The notes under the pieces were generated by a model. That model was not told where the DNA came from. It did no database searches and saw only the letters and a list, made by a program, of their open reading frames with translations. 64,000 nucleotides of DNA from Rhodopirellula sp. (lineage in GTDB: Bacteria; Planctomycetota; Planctomycetia; Pirellulales; Pirellulaceae), in contig DOPG01000012.1 in the NCBI GenBank assembly GCA_003513555.1, forward strand, positions 37,866-101,865, read 5' to 3'. Shown piece by piece: positions 18,672-28,281 of the stretch. Every line of letters starts with the position of its first letter. Within the stretch, counting starts at the first letter, position 1. Made by a program: the position numbers and the translations under genes.

Positions 18672-20839
18672 TCGTCGAGCTGCAACACAGCCAGCAGGCT
18701 GGCACTTCCAAGTCGGGATTCAGTGACCTTCAGACGTTTGGAAGATTCACTTGCTTCATAAACTTTCCGCGTGATCGGATAATCTTCGCCTGAGATAACA
18801 AGCGGTACGGGGGCGGCAAGCGAAATCAGACCATCAAGATCCAGGTATTTTACCGAGCCTGGGACAAACATCGGGTGTTCATGACGATCCACCGAGGCAA
18901 ACCTGAATTCTTGAGGTTCCAGAATGCATCGCTGCACTGACTTACCAGCTTGGCTACAGGCCGCTGCTACCAAAGGACCAGCTACTTGCCCCCGACCAAT
19001 CAAACAAACTCCTTCTTTGCCTCTTGCATACGCAATCACCGATAACAAATCATGCGTGCGTTGAGCAAACAGACAGTGATTGAATCCATAGGTGTAGCCC
19101 GAAAACTTGTGCCAGCCCTTGTCCCCACCCCGCTGAAACCACAACCTCTGCGATTGATCTTTCACCACCATCGCTGCCAGTTCGCCTTGTCCAAAAAGTT
19201 CAGGAACGATCACGGTGTATCCAGCCCTCACAAATAACTGAATTTCATCAACGACCTTACCATTTTCGAAAGCGGTCATTTTTCCGTCATCCGTAACCCA
19301 AATCACGCTGACGTGTTTATCGTTTTTTGGTTGTGGGACAAATTTCAGAACAGGAACCTCCTCCTTGTGGTCCAGGTTTCGAATCGTCCCCGATTGAACA
19401 GGCGACAGTGCAACCTGGCTCGATGATGTTAGTTGGTAAACCACCTTCCCCACCTGATCCTCTCGTCGGCCGATGAGTGTTTCCCATGCTGCGCCGATGG
19501 CATCCCGATAGGACTGTAACCCCTCACGCGATTCAGGAACCAAAGCACTGATTTTTTGATCAGAATCCTGCGACACCAAGGCAAGCAATCTTGTCTCATG
19601 CAAATCCCCAACTTGATCGCCTGACGGCTCGGGGTAGGTACTATTCCAGACAGTGGCCTCACTTTGACTCAAAGGCAGAAAATCCCTTTCCACAATCGCT
19701 TCATGTCCCAACGAAAAGTGCTGATTGAAGAAAGCATACATGGCAGCCCGATTAAGCTGGTTGTAGTTGTGGGGGAACTGAGTGTGAAATACCGCAGTGA
19801 GCCTATTCGCAACACCCATCATTTGATAGACCTTCTTAAGGTCAGGAAAACCACTCGTTTTCAGGTTAACCGTCCAGTCATCAGCAGCGGTCAGTCCCAG
19901 CGGCCTGGGCGCCGTTGCTGCCGCGATATCAATATTACCCTGATCGATTCGCAAAAGCGGAGCATTCTCACATGTGCAACCACCCTGCATGGCAGTCGAA
20001 ACCATAACACAAGGCATCGAGGCAGCGATGCGTTCATCGATAGCACCAAGAATCATCGACTGAGTACCACCACCACTCGCTCCCGTTACACCAATGCGAG
20101 ACGGATCAATATCATCAAGTTGCAGTACAAAGTCGACAGCTCTAATCGAATTCCACGTCTGCAATCCCATCATGTTCTGCAGTCGAAGATCTGCTTGGAC
20201 GCTCATGAATCCCCAATGGTCCAAGCGATCAAGGTGTTCCCAACGGTCAGGTCGGTGCCCCAGTTGAATGGCATCTGCATAGCCAGTCATGTCATAGTGA
20301 AATACGATGCAGCCCATCCGTGCCAATTGCACTGCCCGTGCCTGCAGTGGAAAACGTCCTCCCTGTTTGAATTTTTCGGCGCCTGTTTCAATCTGCCTGC
20401 TAATGACTTCCTGACCAGCATCGTAAAAACGTCCGTCTTGCCAATGCCCATGGGGAGAAAGAATCGCAGGGAATGGCCCTCGGCCTTCTTTTGGCCGGTA
20501 CAAACTTCCCGTCACATAGTGCCCTGGGATCGATTCAAAGAACACACGATCGACCACATAATCGTCTCGTTCCACACGCCCGTGAATTACTGCATTCAAT
20601 GGTGTTCGAGTTGGAAGTGGCCACAACCCTTGCGATATCAGGATCCGGCGTTTGATCGCAATCTGTCGCTTTTTCCACGCCGTCACATTGTTCACGGCTT
20701 TGAAAGGAAAAAAGCCATTCAGAGTATTCAATTCGCCCAGTCTGTGGTCGGCCGACGACTTATCCCCGACCACTGCTGGTTTCTCAGCATTCACCGCCCC
20801 CACTATCACTACAGCACACAGACCAAGCAGATAGCGCAT
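18668..20839 (-). CDS. Secreted alpha/beta-hydrolase, acetyl xylan esterase-like
   Basis: A roughly 723-residue exported protein with an esterase domain of the acetyl xylan esterase/dipeptidyl-peptidase-like type. After a signal peptide (MRYLLGLCAVVIVGAVNA) come GHYVTGSLYRPKEGRGPFPA, an oxyanion-type ILSPHGHW, and the nucleophile elbow GVTGASGGGTQS. A C-terminal second hydrolase-like half follows, with less clear motifs (VIVPELFGQGELA, CLIGRGQVAG). I chose the start at 20839 because it begins the signal peptide. It should deacetylate oligosaccharides or similar esters in the periplasm. The isomerase-like gene lies 46 bp upstream on the same strand, suggesting an operon with methyltransferase and isomerase genes. 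Peptidase activity is an alternative. Confidence 0.85.
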   Translation of the reverse strand: MRYLLGLCAVVIVGAVNAEKPAVVGDKSSADHRLGELNTLNGFFPFKAVNNVTAWKKRQIAIKRRILISQGLWPLPTRTPLNAVIHGRVERDDYVVDRVFFESIPGHYVTGSLYRPKEGRGPFPAILSPHGHWQDGRFYDAGQEVISRQIETGAEKFKQGGRFPLQARAVQLARMGCIVFHYDMTGYADAIQLGHRPDRWEHLDRLDHWGFMSVQADLRLQNMMGLQTWNSIRAVDFVLQLDDIDPSRIGVTGASGGGTQSMILGAIDERIAASMPCVMVSTAMQGGCTCENAPLLRIDQGNIDIAAATAPRPLGLTAADDWTVNLKTSGFPDLKKVYQMMGVANRLTAVFHTQFPHNYNQLNRAAMYAFFNQHFSLGHEAIVERDFLPLSQSEATVWNSTYPEPSGDQVGDLHETRLLALVSQDSDQKISALVPESREGLQSYRDAIGAAWETLIGRREDQVGKVVYQLTSSSQVALSPVQSGTIRNLDHKEEVPVLKFVPQPKNDKHVSVIWVTDDGKMTAFENGKVVDEIQLFVRAGYTVIVPELFGQGELAAMVVKDQSQRLWFQRGGDKGWHKFSGYTYGFNHCLFAQRTHDLLSVIAYARGKEGVCLIGRGQVAGPLVAAACSQAGKSVQRCILEPQEFRFASVDRHEHPMFVPGSVKYLDLDGLISLAAPVPLVISGEDYPITRKVYEASESSKRLKVTESRLGSASLLAVLQLDD

Positions 20840-20885
20840 ACAAAATTCTCCCATCAATGCAGATGGCGAGTAAAAAACACTCGCC

Positions 20886-21770
20886 TCACCTAAGTTCATT
20901 CAGCAACGCATCCAAGCCGTCCAAATTCTGCTTTAACGATAATTCCGCATCCAACTCGTTGCGATGATCAAGGATTCCAATCGGTCCCTGATAGCCCTGA
21001 CGCAACACTTCCTTGATCATGTCGTGTTCATGCACACCCTTCCCAATCGGCAGAATTTTGTTTTTATTTCCGGCCAGATCAGAGTGATCAACCATGCCGT
21101 TCAGATTGAGGCAGAGCAGATACGGTTTGACTGCAGCAAATGCTTCAGGGAATCGAGCAACATGTTCGTGACCATGGTGAAAGTTATAAACGATGCCCAC
21201 ATGTCCTGCGTTTTGATGCTGGCGCAGATATTTGCAAACCGCCGCAAGGTTCTCCGGCTCGCCACCCCAACCGCCGTGATTATAAAGGCCAAGGCGAAGA
21301 CCAAGTTTGGCGGTTTTCTCAACCATGGGACGGAGCGCTTCGGCTGCTGCTTGGACCTTTTCAGAATCAGGTTTATCACCAACACCGGGCAGCATCAGCC
21401 AAATCTGGGGTCGAATCCCATACTTGGCAATCAACGGTTCCAGAGCCTCATGCCAACTCCAAAAAGCAAAGAACTCAATATCGTGCTTTTTGTACTGTTG
21501 GATTTCCTCTTCAAAGGTAGGTACATGTTGTGCGCGCCAATCATAAGCAACGCGTGCCATCCCTAACTTATCGATCATCTCAGCCCGTTGCGATGGGGTT
21601 CGCTTGCGAACATCGAATGGCACGATACACCAAGCCACCAAACGATCAGGTTGGAAGATTTTCTTCAACTCGGGATCCACTGCCATCGTCTGCAACGCCG
21701 GCATCACCAGCAACCAAACGATGGCCAGTGCCACACAGCGATTCATAGTCGATTTCCGCGCGTTGTCCAT
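20886..21770 (-). CDS. Sugar phosphate isomerase/epimerase-like TIM-barrel, secreted
   Basis: About 294 residues with a xylose-isomerase-like/AP-endonuclease-2 TIM barrel: GMARVAYDWR, HDIEFFAFWSWHEAL, LGLRLGLYNHGGWGGEPE, HVGIVYNFHHGHEH, YLLCLNLNGMVDH and GYQGPIGILDHR. The His/Glu/Asp-rich strand ends fit a divalent metal site. A hydrophobic signal segment (MNRCVALAIVWLLVMPALQT) shows export, as for many planctomycete members. The start is uncertain between 21770 (preceded by GGGGTGG) and 21746 (start of the signal segment). It lies 23 bp after the methyltransferase stop and 46 bp before the esterase start, so the three are likely cotranscribed. The substrate is unknown. Confidence 0.87.
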   Translation of the reverse strand: MDNARKSTMNRCVALAIVWLLVMPALQTMAVDPELKKIFQPDRLVAWCIVPFDVRKRTPSQRAEMIDKLGMARVAYDWRAQHVPTFEEEIQQYKKHDIEFFAFWSWHEALEPLIAKYGIRPQIWLMLPGVGDKPDSEKVQAAAEALRPMVEKTAKLGLRLGLYNHGGWGGEPENLAAVCKYLRQHQNAGHVGIVYNFHHGHEHVARFPEAFAAVKPYLLCLNLNGMVDHSDLAGNKNKILPIGKGVHEHDMIKEVLRQGYQGPIGILDHRNELDAELSLKQNLDGLDALLNELR

Positions 21771-21793
21771 CATCACCACCCCGAAATTTAAAC

Positions 21794-22645
21794 TCATTTC
21801 ACAGCAACAATGTAACAGATCCAACTCGCGTCACTGGGTGCTGTTTCCTGACGCTCCCAAGTGCTGTACTCATCATCGTCAATACCGTCCTCGTCATTTT
21901 CCCAGTAGATGTGACTCTCACTAAACCCGGCCTCAGCCAACATCTCTCGCACCTCAGGGATGGTCCAAAAACGCCAATGGTACTCAAAGGCCCTTTTCAA
22001 TTTACTGCCATCGGCGAACTTAAAGCTAATTGCAAAACTTGCGTCTGCTGTAATGGGATTGAAGCTTACCTGCTCCCAGTGATACTTGAATCCCTTCTTA
22101 CCTTTGACGATCTTACGTTTATCAACGAGGCCCTCCTCGTAGCATTCACCTCCACCCATCATGTCCATCACCATCACACCTTTCGACCTGAGGTTGGAAC
22201 GGGCGATTTTGAAGTATTCAATCACTTCTTCACGTGTCTTGAAAATCCAGAACGAGAAATTCTGAGCTGCAAGCACATCCACCGCGGGACGATTTCGCTT
22301 TCGCACATCTTGCTCAATCAGCCGAACTCGTTTCTGTTCCGATTTTTTCAGCTTTGCAAGGTTATTGTCACGGCCCCATTGCAATGTCTCGGAGCACAAG
22401 TCGACGCCAATGGCTGTACGCTTTGATTTCGATGCGACCCAGTCGCAACAAATGGCGAACGTGCCGCAAAAGTCCTCACGCAAATCTGTTGGGCTGGTAC
22501 CATACGCATCCCGATAGGCCTGTTCAAAAAACACAACCTCATGATCCGGAGTTTGTACAGACTTTTCGTAACAGTCAAATCGATCAGCAACCGAAGCCAT
22601 GGTTGGCTTACCTGATTTGATGTTTTTGGATTTTGATTTGGACAT
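21794..22645 (-). CDS. Class I SAM-dependent methyltransferase
   Basis: About 283 residues with a Rossmann-type methyltransferase fold. Motif I is LREDFCGTFAICCDWV followed by AIGVDLCSETLQWG; a later DVLAAQNFSFWIFKTRE and VMVMDMMGGGECYEEG fit motifs II and III. The C-terminal half (YHWEQVSFNPITADAS, KRAFEYHWRFWTIPEV, MLAEAGF) looks like the substrate-facing beta region of small-molecule methyltransferases. There is a lysine-rich N-terminus (MSKSKSKNIKSGK) from the preferred ATG at 22645; upstream in-frame codons add 25 residues without family resemblance. No signal peptide. It is the first gene of the probable isomerase/esterase operon. Confidence 0.88.
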   Translation of the reverse strand: MSKSKSKNIKSGKPTMASVADRFDCYEKSVQTPDHEVVFFEQAYRDAYGTSPTDLREDFCGTFAICCDWVASKSKRTAIGVDLCSETLQWGRDNNLAKLKKSEQKRVRLIEQDVRKRNRPAVDVLAAQNFSFWIFKTREEVIEYFKIARSNLRSKGVMVMDMMGGGECYEEGLVDKRKIVKGKKGFKYHWEQVSFNPITADASFAISFKFADGSKLKRAFEYHWRFWTIPEVREMLAEAGFSESHIYWENDEDGIDDDEYSTWERQETAPSDASWICYIVAVK

Positions 22646-22706
22646 TCGCGTGCTGCTTGAATCTTGAAGGTAAATATCTTGTCGCGGTACTAATACTAAT
22701 CGTCGA

Positions 22707-22861
22707 CTACTTGTCACCAATACTAATCTTCACCGCATTTCCATACGGATCCTTTGACTCACCCAACCGGGATCAAATTCAACGATTCGATTGGCAGGAA
22801 CGCGGTGTGCAGGATAACTTCGGCCAGCGAACACGCCCAATAGGTCAATCGGATCATTCAT
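22707..22861 (-). pseudogene. Small frameshifted open frame
   Basis: Reading from ATG at 22861, MNDPIDLLGVFAGRSYPAHR and VPANRIVEFDPG follow in one frame; a change of frame near 22765 then gives ESKDPYGNAVKISIGDK and a TAG at 22707-22709. Each half looks protein-like and neither frame is open across both, so this may be a small gene with one frameshift, real or from sequencing. I do not recognise the family. The gap around it, from 22646 to 22987, holds nothing else I can support. Confidence 0.3.
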
Positions 22862-22987
22862 TTTGAGTAGGCCCTCAGTACGAAATCAAGAATTTCGCCA
22901 TCAGTCCCAATCCAGTTGGCTCAACAGCCTAGCACCTCGGCATTTAGTATTCGAGAAGCAAGCTGGCGGTTTCTTTGATGAACAGGT

Positions 22988-23551
22988 TCAACCCCGCTTT
23001 TCCAATCGCTTTCGTATAGGTTTTGAGTACCAAAATCCCGCCAATCCACCGGCCAGCAGGCCACAAAGGTGTCCATCCCAGGAAATATCTGAATGCCACC
23101 TCGGGATAATTCCACTCAACATCGTGCCGCCGTAAAGCAGACCCACCAGAATGGCAATCGCGACGGGAATCACGCGGCGCTCCCGAATGCTCACTGTAAT
23201 CAGAAAAGAGCACAGGCCAAATGTCAGACCGCTCGCACCTACATGCACGGCTGGGCGTCCCAACATCCACAAGAAAGCCCCACCCACCAAAATAATACAA
23301 CCGACAACCCACCAAGCATCTTCGCGAGAACTGACGAGAAGAAATAGTAATACAATCAGCGGAATGGTATTGCCCAGCAAATGCTCAAAATTGGCATGCA
23401 AAAAAGGCATCAAAGGAATCCCAACGATTCCGCTGAGCGACCTGGGGTACAAACCCGGACGCTGCAAATTGAGCGGCAAAATCAAGTCGACTACAAAAAC
23501 AAGCCACATCGCAGCAACAAACAATCCAATTGCATAATATTGCTTTTTCAC
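22988..23551 (-). CDS. Rhomboid-family intramembrane serine protease
   Basis: About 187 residues with six predicted membrane segments. The rhomboid catalytic pair is present: GASG (serine at 123 counted from the longer start, or 107 from the chosen one) and a later WDGHLCGLLAG with the histidine. The conserved HANFEHLLGNTIP loop before TM2 also fits, as this His/Asn region lines the active site. It should cleave single-pass membrane proteins within the inner membrane. The GTG at 23551 has an AGG at ribosome-binding distance; a GTG at 23599 would add 16 residues. It is divergent from the DUF1501 gene and separated from the methyltransferase by about 340 bp. Confidence 0.9.
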   Translation of the reverse strand: MKKQYYAIGLFVAAMWLVFVVDLILPLNLQRPGLYPRSLSGIVGIPLMPFLHANFEHLLGNTIPLIVLLFLLVSSREDAWWVVGCIILVGGAFLWMLGRPAVHVGASGLTFGLCSFLITVSIRERRVIPVAIAILVGLLYGGTMLSGIIPRWHSDISWDGHLCGLLAGGLAGFWYSKPIRKRLEKRG

Positions 23552-23712
23552 GAAACAACCTTGAGACCGAAAACCTTTCAGACATGCTGCTGACTGCACA
23601 TCGGTGTAAACTATCTTAGCAAGCAGCAGCCCATACTGTTGATCACCAGCAACACACGAACCGTCTAACAGACAAGTTCAGCACGGCACACGGCACGAGA
23701 ATCAAAAATTTT

Positions 23713-25149
23713 ATGCAAACCACTCAATCCACTCGTCTGAGACAGAGCACTCGAAGGCAATTGTTCCAGATGTGTGGCGTTGGAATTGGTAAAGCCGCCC
23801 TCGCGTCGATGCTGGCCGAAGAGTTCGGCGCAAAATCACTGCAAGCTTCGGAGACCACACCCCGCGGCCATCACCATCCGCCACGCGTCAAACGTGTCAT
23901 CTATTTGTTCATGGCGGGCGCACCAAGTCAACTTGACCTGTTTGATTACAAACCCAAACTCAGGGAACTGGAGGGGCAACCATTACCAGCTTCGGTAATC
24001 GCCGGCCAGCGATACGCGTTCATCCAACCGAACGCAGCTGTTCTCGCTCCTCGCTTCAAATTTAATAAGCATGGCAAATCAGGGGCTGAACTCTCAGATG
24101 CGCTACCCCACTTGGCAACTGTCGCTGATGAACTGGCAATCATCAGAACAGTTCACACAGATCAATTCAATCACTCGCCTGCACAACTGTTTGTGAACAC
24201 CGGAAGCCCGATCCCGGGTCGCCCAGCCATGGGTTCATGGTTGACTTACGGTATCGGCAGTGATGCTGCTGATCTTCCCGGATTTGTTGTCCTAAAGAGC
24301 GGTGGCAACCTATCCGGTGGTGCGGCCATGTGGAGCTCAGGTTTCTTACCGGGAGAACATCAAGGTGTTCCGTTTCGCTCCAGCGGTGATCCGATTCTCA
24401 ATGTTTCAAATCCAGAAGGAATCACTCGACAAACCCAACGCGACACACTTGATCTGATTGAAAAACTCAATCAACAACAACTTGATCAGACCGGCCTGCA
24501 TCAAATAGCCACTCGCATGGAGAGTTATGAGATGGCGTATCGGATGCAAACACGAGCACCGGAATTGATGGACCTGAAGAACGAGGACGCCGCCACCCTT
24601 AGCCTGTATGGTACGTCAGATAAAGACACCGGTTCCTTTGCGAAAAACTGCCTGCTAGCCCGACGACTTGCTGAACGAGGTGTAAGATTCATTCAGCTTT
24701 ACCACTCCGGTTGGGATCATCACAGCAATGTCGAAAATGGAATCAAAAACCAGTGCAAACAAACAGACCAGGCATGCGCAGCTTTGATTAAGGATTTGAA
24801 ACAGCGAGGCATGTTGGAAGACACGCTGGTTGTTTGGGGTGGAGAATTCGGGCGAACCCCCATGGTCGAAGCCAGTGCAGCCCTCGGACGAAAACTCGGC
24901 CGTGACCATCACCCCCAAGCCTTTTCCATGTGGATGGCGGGTGGCGGAATCAACACGGGTCAGACGATCGGAACAACGGATGAGCTTGGGTTCCGACCAA
25001 TTGATAGTCCCATTCATGTGCACGACATCCAGGCAACTATCCTGCATCAGCTCGGCATCAACCATGAAAAACTCACTTTCACGTACGCCGGTCGCCCATT
25101 CCGCTTGACTGACGTTCACGGTCATGTGATCCGACCGCTCACCGGTTAA
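23713..25149 (+). CDS. DUF1501 protein with Tat-type signal
   Basis: A 478-residue DUF1501 protein of the alkaline-phosphatase-like sulfatase-related superfamily, very common in planctomycetes. The N-terminus STRRQLFQMCGVGIG is a twin-arginine-type export signal. Core motifs seen are VIYLFMAGAPSQLDLFDYKP, AIIRTVHTDQFNHSPAQLF, GRPAMGSWLTYG, SGWDHHSN and WGGEFGRTPMVE, then GRDHHPQAFSMWMAGGG. Function of the family is unproven; a role with partner DUF1549/DUF1553 proteins in polymer degradation or envelope metabolism is usually inferred from gene pairs. Here no such partner is adjacent: the next gene is moaA on the same strand, about 150 bp downstream. Its promoter lies between it and the divergent rhomboid gene. 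Confidence 0.93.
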   Translation: MQTTQSTRLRQSTRRQLFQMCGVGIGKAALASMLAEEFGAKSLQASETTPRGHHHPPRVKRVIYLFMAGAPSQLDLFDYKPKLRELEGQPLPASVIAGQRYAFIQPNAAVLAPRFKFNKHGKSGAELSDALPHLATVADELAIIRTVHTDQFNHSPAQLFVNTGSPIPGRPAMGSWLTYGIGSDAADLPGFVVLKSGGNLSGGAAMWSSGFLPGEHQGVPFRSSGDPILNVSNPEGITRQTQRDTLDLIEKLNQQQLDQTGLHQIATRMESYEMAYRMQTRAPELMDLKNEDAATLSLYGTSDKDTGSFAKNCLLARRLAERGVRFIQLYHSGWDHHSNVENGIKNQCKQTDQACAALIKDLKQRGMLEDTLVVWGGEFGRTPMVEASAALGRKLGRDHHPQAFSMWMAGGGINTGQTIGTTDELGFRPIDSPIHVHDIQATILHQLGINHEKLTFTYAGRPFRLTDVHGHVIRPLTG

Positions 25150-25299
25150 CTATGACCACGCGATCTCCAGACGCACTATCTGGATCATGAACGCTAAGCC
25201 ACCTGTGCTTTTGACCGCGATTCGGCAATCCAAAATTATCGAGCCAAACCCTATTCGCAGCACTCGGAGAGCGAACCGTTAACAGCTATCATCTCGACC

Positions 25300-26304
25300 A
25301 TGAGCCAAACGTCATCCCCACCGCTGATTGACTCATTTGGACGCGTACACACCAGTCTGCGTCTAAGTGTCACTGATCGCTGCAATATCCGCTGTTTTTA
25401 CTGCATGCCAGAGAAGGGTGCTGAATTCGTTCCCAAAGACAATATTCTCTCCTTTGAAGAGATCTATCGGCTTGCACAATTGCTTGTTGAACAAGGAGGA
25501 GTGAGAGATATTCGTATCACGGGCGGTGAACCCTTGGTCCGACAACAGGTTCCACGTTTAATCGAAATGCTGACAGGGATCGAAAAGCTTGAAGACCTGT
25601 CCCTGACCACTAACGGGATGCTATTGGCGGAACATGCTCAAGCGCTTCACGAAGCCGGTTTACAAAGGCTGAATATCAGCCTTGATACACTGGACAAAGA
25701 GGTTTTTAAAAAAATCACTCGAAGAGATGGGCTTGAAAAAACGCTACAGGGAATTGAAGCTGCAATCAAATGTGGGTTTGAATCCGTCAAACTCAACACA
25801 CTCGCGATCAAAGGCGTGACCGAATCGGAAGTAGCTGAGTTGGTTCGATATGCACTCGATCGCAATGTCATGCTGCGATTCATTGAATTCATGCCACTAG
25901 ACACTGATCGAGCGTGGCAACACAGTCAGGTATTTACGGGTGATCAGCTGTTGCAGACGCTGCACGATGAATTCAAAAGTGTTGTGCCGCTCTCGCGCCC
26001 TGAACCATCGCAGCCAGCTGAAGAATTCCAAGTAGCGCAAGGACGAGTCGGCATCATACGGTCCGTCACAGCACCATTCTGCGACGCATGCAATCGCATC
26101 CGCATCACCGCGGACGGAGCCGTTCGCAATTGCCTCTTTGCAACAAACGAATTCCCACTGCGAGATCTGATGCGGGCCGGTGCCTCAGACGAGGACTTGA
26201 TGTCGGCAATTCGAGCCTGTCTTGCTAAAAAAGCCAAGGCCCATGGCATTGACAAAGACGGCTTCCAACCGCCCGACCGACCGATGTATGCGATCGGCGG
26301 TTGA
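25300..26304 (+). CDS. moaA: GTP 3',8-cyclase (molybdenum cofactor biosynthesis)
   Basis: A 334-residue radical SAM enzyme that starts molybdopterin synthesis by cyclising GTP. The N-terminal radical SAM cluster CNIRCFYC is at 28-35; RITGGEPLVR follows as the SAM-binding GGEP motif. The second iron-sulfur cluster is at FCDACNRIRIT with a third cysteine in VRNCLFA, and the protein ends in the MoaA-typical GG. Length is exactly that of the family. MoaC and other molybdenum-cofactor genes are not in the window. It follows the DUF1501 gene by about 150 bp and converges on the sigma-factor operon. Confidence 0.98.
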   Translation: MSQTSSPPLIDSFGRVHTSLRLSVTDRCNIRCFYCMPEKGAEFVPKDNILSFEEIYRLAQLLVEQGGVRDIRITGGEPLVRQQVPRLIEMLTGIEKLEDLSLTTNGMLLAEHAQALHEAGLQRLNISLDTLDKEVFKKITRRDGLEKTLQGIEAAIKCGFESVKLNTLAIKGVTESEVAELVRYALDRNVMLRFIEFMPLDTDRAWQHSQVFTGDQLLQTLHDEFKSVVPLSRPEPSQPAEEFQVAQGRVGIIRSVTAPFCDACNRIRITADGAVRNCLFATNEFPLRDLMRAGASDEDLMSAIRACLAKKAKAHGIDKDGFQPPDRPMYAIGG

Positions 26305-26349
26305 GATCAAGATCAAACAAGCAGTCAGCCAATCTACTGACCCTCGAAC

Positions 26350-28281
26350 CTAAGGCTTCATCAACCACCACACGCGGTGCAGTAAAAGGTTGGAATCGAC
26401 GCCAGCTTCCTTCATGGCCTTCACAGATTCCTGCACGTCCGTTGGAACTTCGTTTTCACCGGCGAGATAAACCAGATGATTGACTTGGCTGTCTCGATCC
26501 CCAATCAATTCCAGCCATTGCACTGGCAACAACTCCGCTTTCATTGGGAGGTCAGCAGCCAAAGGTTTGCCTTTCTTGGCCGCCGTGGCACTGCCACCTT
26601 GACCAAGTTGGCCGAGTGACTCCCTGCCGGTACCGTCGATTTTCGCACCGATGGCTCGCAGCACTTGCTCGGTTCGCTGCGAGGCAGGTAAAGAAATTCG
26701 TGGGGGTAATGCAGCAGCGAAGGCGTCGACGGCATTCATCGCTGCACGGGTATCTTCCTGATTGGCCACCCAGAGGTTCTTTGGCAGCAGTGTATCTGGG
26801 ACAGCACGACGCGTCGCCGGCGAGGCAACAATCAAGGCGAGTGTGCGTGCGACGTTAAAACGCGAATCCATCAAATCCCTGGTTAACTGCGCCTCCAAGC
26901 GTTGCAAAGCCTCATTGTGCGGCGCACTAATCGGATCAACCACACGACCTCGCAGCGGTTGACCATGAACCAACTGCCACAATGAATTTACAATACCGCT
27001 CGCTAGCTCCGGTGATCCTTCAAGGCCTTTCGAAAATCCTTTTATACGCTGATAGCCCGGTGATCCTGTGTCACTCATCCAGTCGGCAGAAACTCGGGCG
27101 TCTGCGACTCTTTGACGACCATCGGACAATTCGTAAAAGACAGGATCCGAAGTGTTATCACCCGGATCGACTTCGAACTTTCCATCCGCATTCTTTTTCA
27201 CACCACGCTTCAAAAATGCATAAAAGTTCCAGTAGTCACTCTGCTTCCCGTTACCTTCGATGTATGAGTCGTGGCAACGAGTACATCTGATATCCACATT
27301 GAGAGTCAAGGTTGCCAGGCTTCTGGCCATGCCATGCTCACCACCGGCAGACCGCGGTCCAGCAGCCAACGCTGAGAAGAATGCTCCGGCGTTGTTACTC
27401 TCACCGTTCAACCACCCTGCCACAGTCTTGTCAAAGCTGCTTCCGGTCTGAATGCAACTCGCTATCTCGCTGACGAGTTGATCTCGAAGTTCCGCGTCCA
27501 TTCGGCCACTACGTTGGTTTGTAATTTGCCGCAGCCACCTCCTGGCAATCGCCTCTGCATTCAAGCTTTGTGATAGTTCTGCCTGAAGTTGATCGACGTC
27601 AGAGACTGCATCCACGGACACTTTCATCCCAAGTGCATTCGCGAGCCTGGCTGCCGTCTGCTCAGCCGTTGCTTCTGATGTCGGATTGATTCCAACGGCT
27701 TCCCAATAGCCCTGCAATTCTGCATCAACTTGAGCCGACACCAATGACAATTCCGCAGCCTCAATTTCATCAACAGCAGGAGAGTCTGGTACACCACCTT
27801 GCTGTAGCTCAGAATGAGTCTGCTCTGAGTCGGGCGTTTGCACAATCATTGGAATCCCTTTTGGAGGCTTTCGCTTGGGATCCTTCTTTTTCTCAGGCTT
27901 TGCTTGTTGCCGGTCATCTCCAGCATCAGCAATCACTGGTTGATTGCCTCCGACCTTATCACGCTCGCCATTCTCAACGAACTCGGTGACTATGTCGGTG
28001 ATATCGTGATCAGGCTGAAGTGCGATGACCCCAGCCACCATGGCTGCGAGAGCTGTGATGGTTGCTGCCACCACTGTGGCTTGCTTGGATCGTGACCGTT
28101 TCACCCTTGACGATGTACGTTGATGAACCCGTTTCTCTGTGCCGTCAGCATCAGGAACTGAATTATAAAGCCGAGCCAGTATCTGATTCGATAGATCTGG
28201 TGGTCGTGAACCGCCAAATGCTTCGTCGAGCATCGCGTTGAACGCTCGCTCTTCCTCAGGTGTATGGTTGTTTTCACTCAT
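26350..28281 (-). CDS. Membrane-anchored anti-sigma-like/DUF1549-DUF1553 fusion with CxxCH
   Basis: A 643-residue protein with three parts. Residues 1-65 are cytoplasmic and charged (SENNHTPEEERAFNAMLDEA start), the position expected for an anti-sigma domain. One membrane helix lies at about 69-88. The rest, outside the cytoplasm, has a charged linker (100-175), a DUF1549-like region starting near GYWEAVGINPTSEAT (191), a CTRCH heme-type motif at 333-337 and a DUF1553-like C-terminal half (NSLWQLVHGQPL, LALIVASPATRRA). Its start overlaps the upstream ECF sigma gene by eight bases, typical of a sigma/anti-sigma pair. I infer that it may hold the sigma factor at the membrane and sense something with its outer domain. 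Whether the first part is a true anti-sigma fold is unproven. Confidence 0.82.
   Translation of the reverse strand: MSENNHTPEEERAFNAMLDEAFGGSRPPDLSNQILARLYNSVPDADGTEKRVHQRTSSRVKRSRSKQATVVAATITALAAMVAGVIALQPDHDITDIVTEFVENGERDKVGGNQPVIADAGDDRQQAKPEKKKDPKRKPPKGIPMIVQTPDSEQTHSELQQGGVPDSPAVDEIEAAELSLVSAQVDAELQGYWEAVGINPTSEATAEQTAARLANALGMKVSVDAVSDVDQLQAELSQSLNAEAIARRWLRQITNQRSGRMDAELRDQLVSEIASCIQTGSSFDKTVAGWLNGESNNAGAFFSALAAGPRSAGGEHGMARSLATLTLNVDIRCTRCHDSYIEGNGKQSDYWNFYAFLKRGVKKNADGKFEVDPGDNTSDPVFYELSDGRQRVADARVSADWMSDTGSPGYQRIKGFSKGLEGSPELASGIVNSLWQLVHGQPLRGRVVDPISAPHNEALQRLEAQLTRDLMDSRFNVARTLALIVASPATRRAVPDTLLPKNLWVANQEDTRAAMNAVDAFAAALPPRISLPASQRTEQVLRAIGAKIDGTGRESLGQLGQGGSATAAKKGKPLAADLPMKAELLPVQWLELIGDRDSQVNHLVYLAGENEVPTDVQESVKAMKEAGVDSNLLLHRVWWLMKP

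Noticed and set aside
19664..20893. A 409-codon plus-strand open frame
   Set aside because: It is antisense to the esterase, which has a signal peptide and a GASGGG elbow; the plus-strand translation shows no family pattern.
25166..25184. Hairpin TCCAGA/TCTGGA between DUF1501 and moaA
   Set aside because: Only six base pairs and no T-run; too weak to call a terminator.
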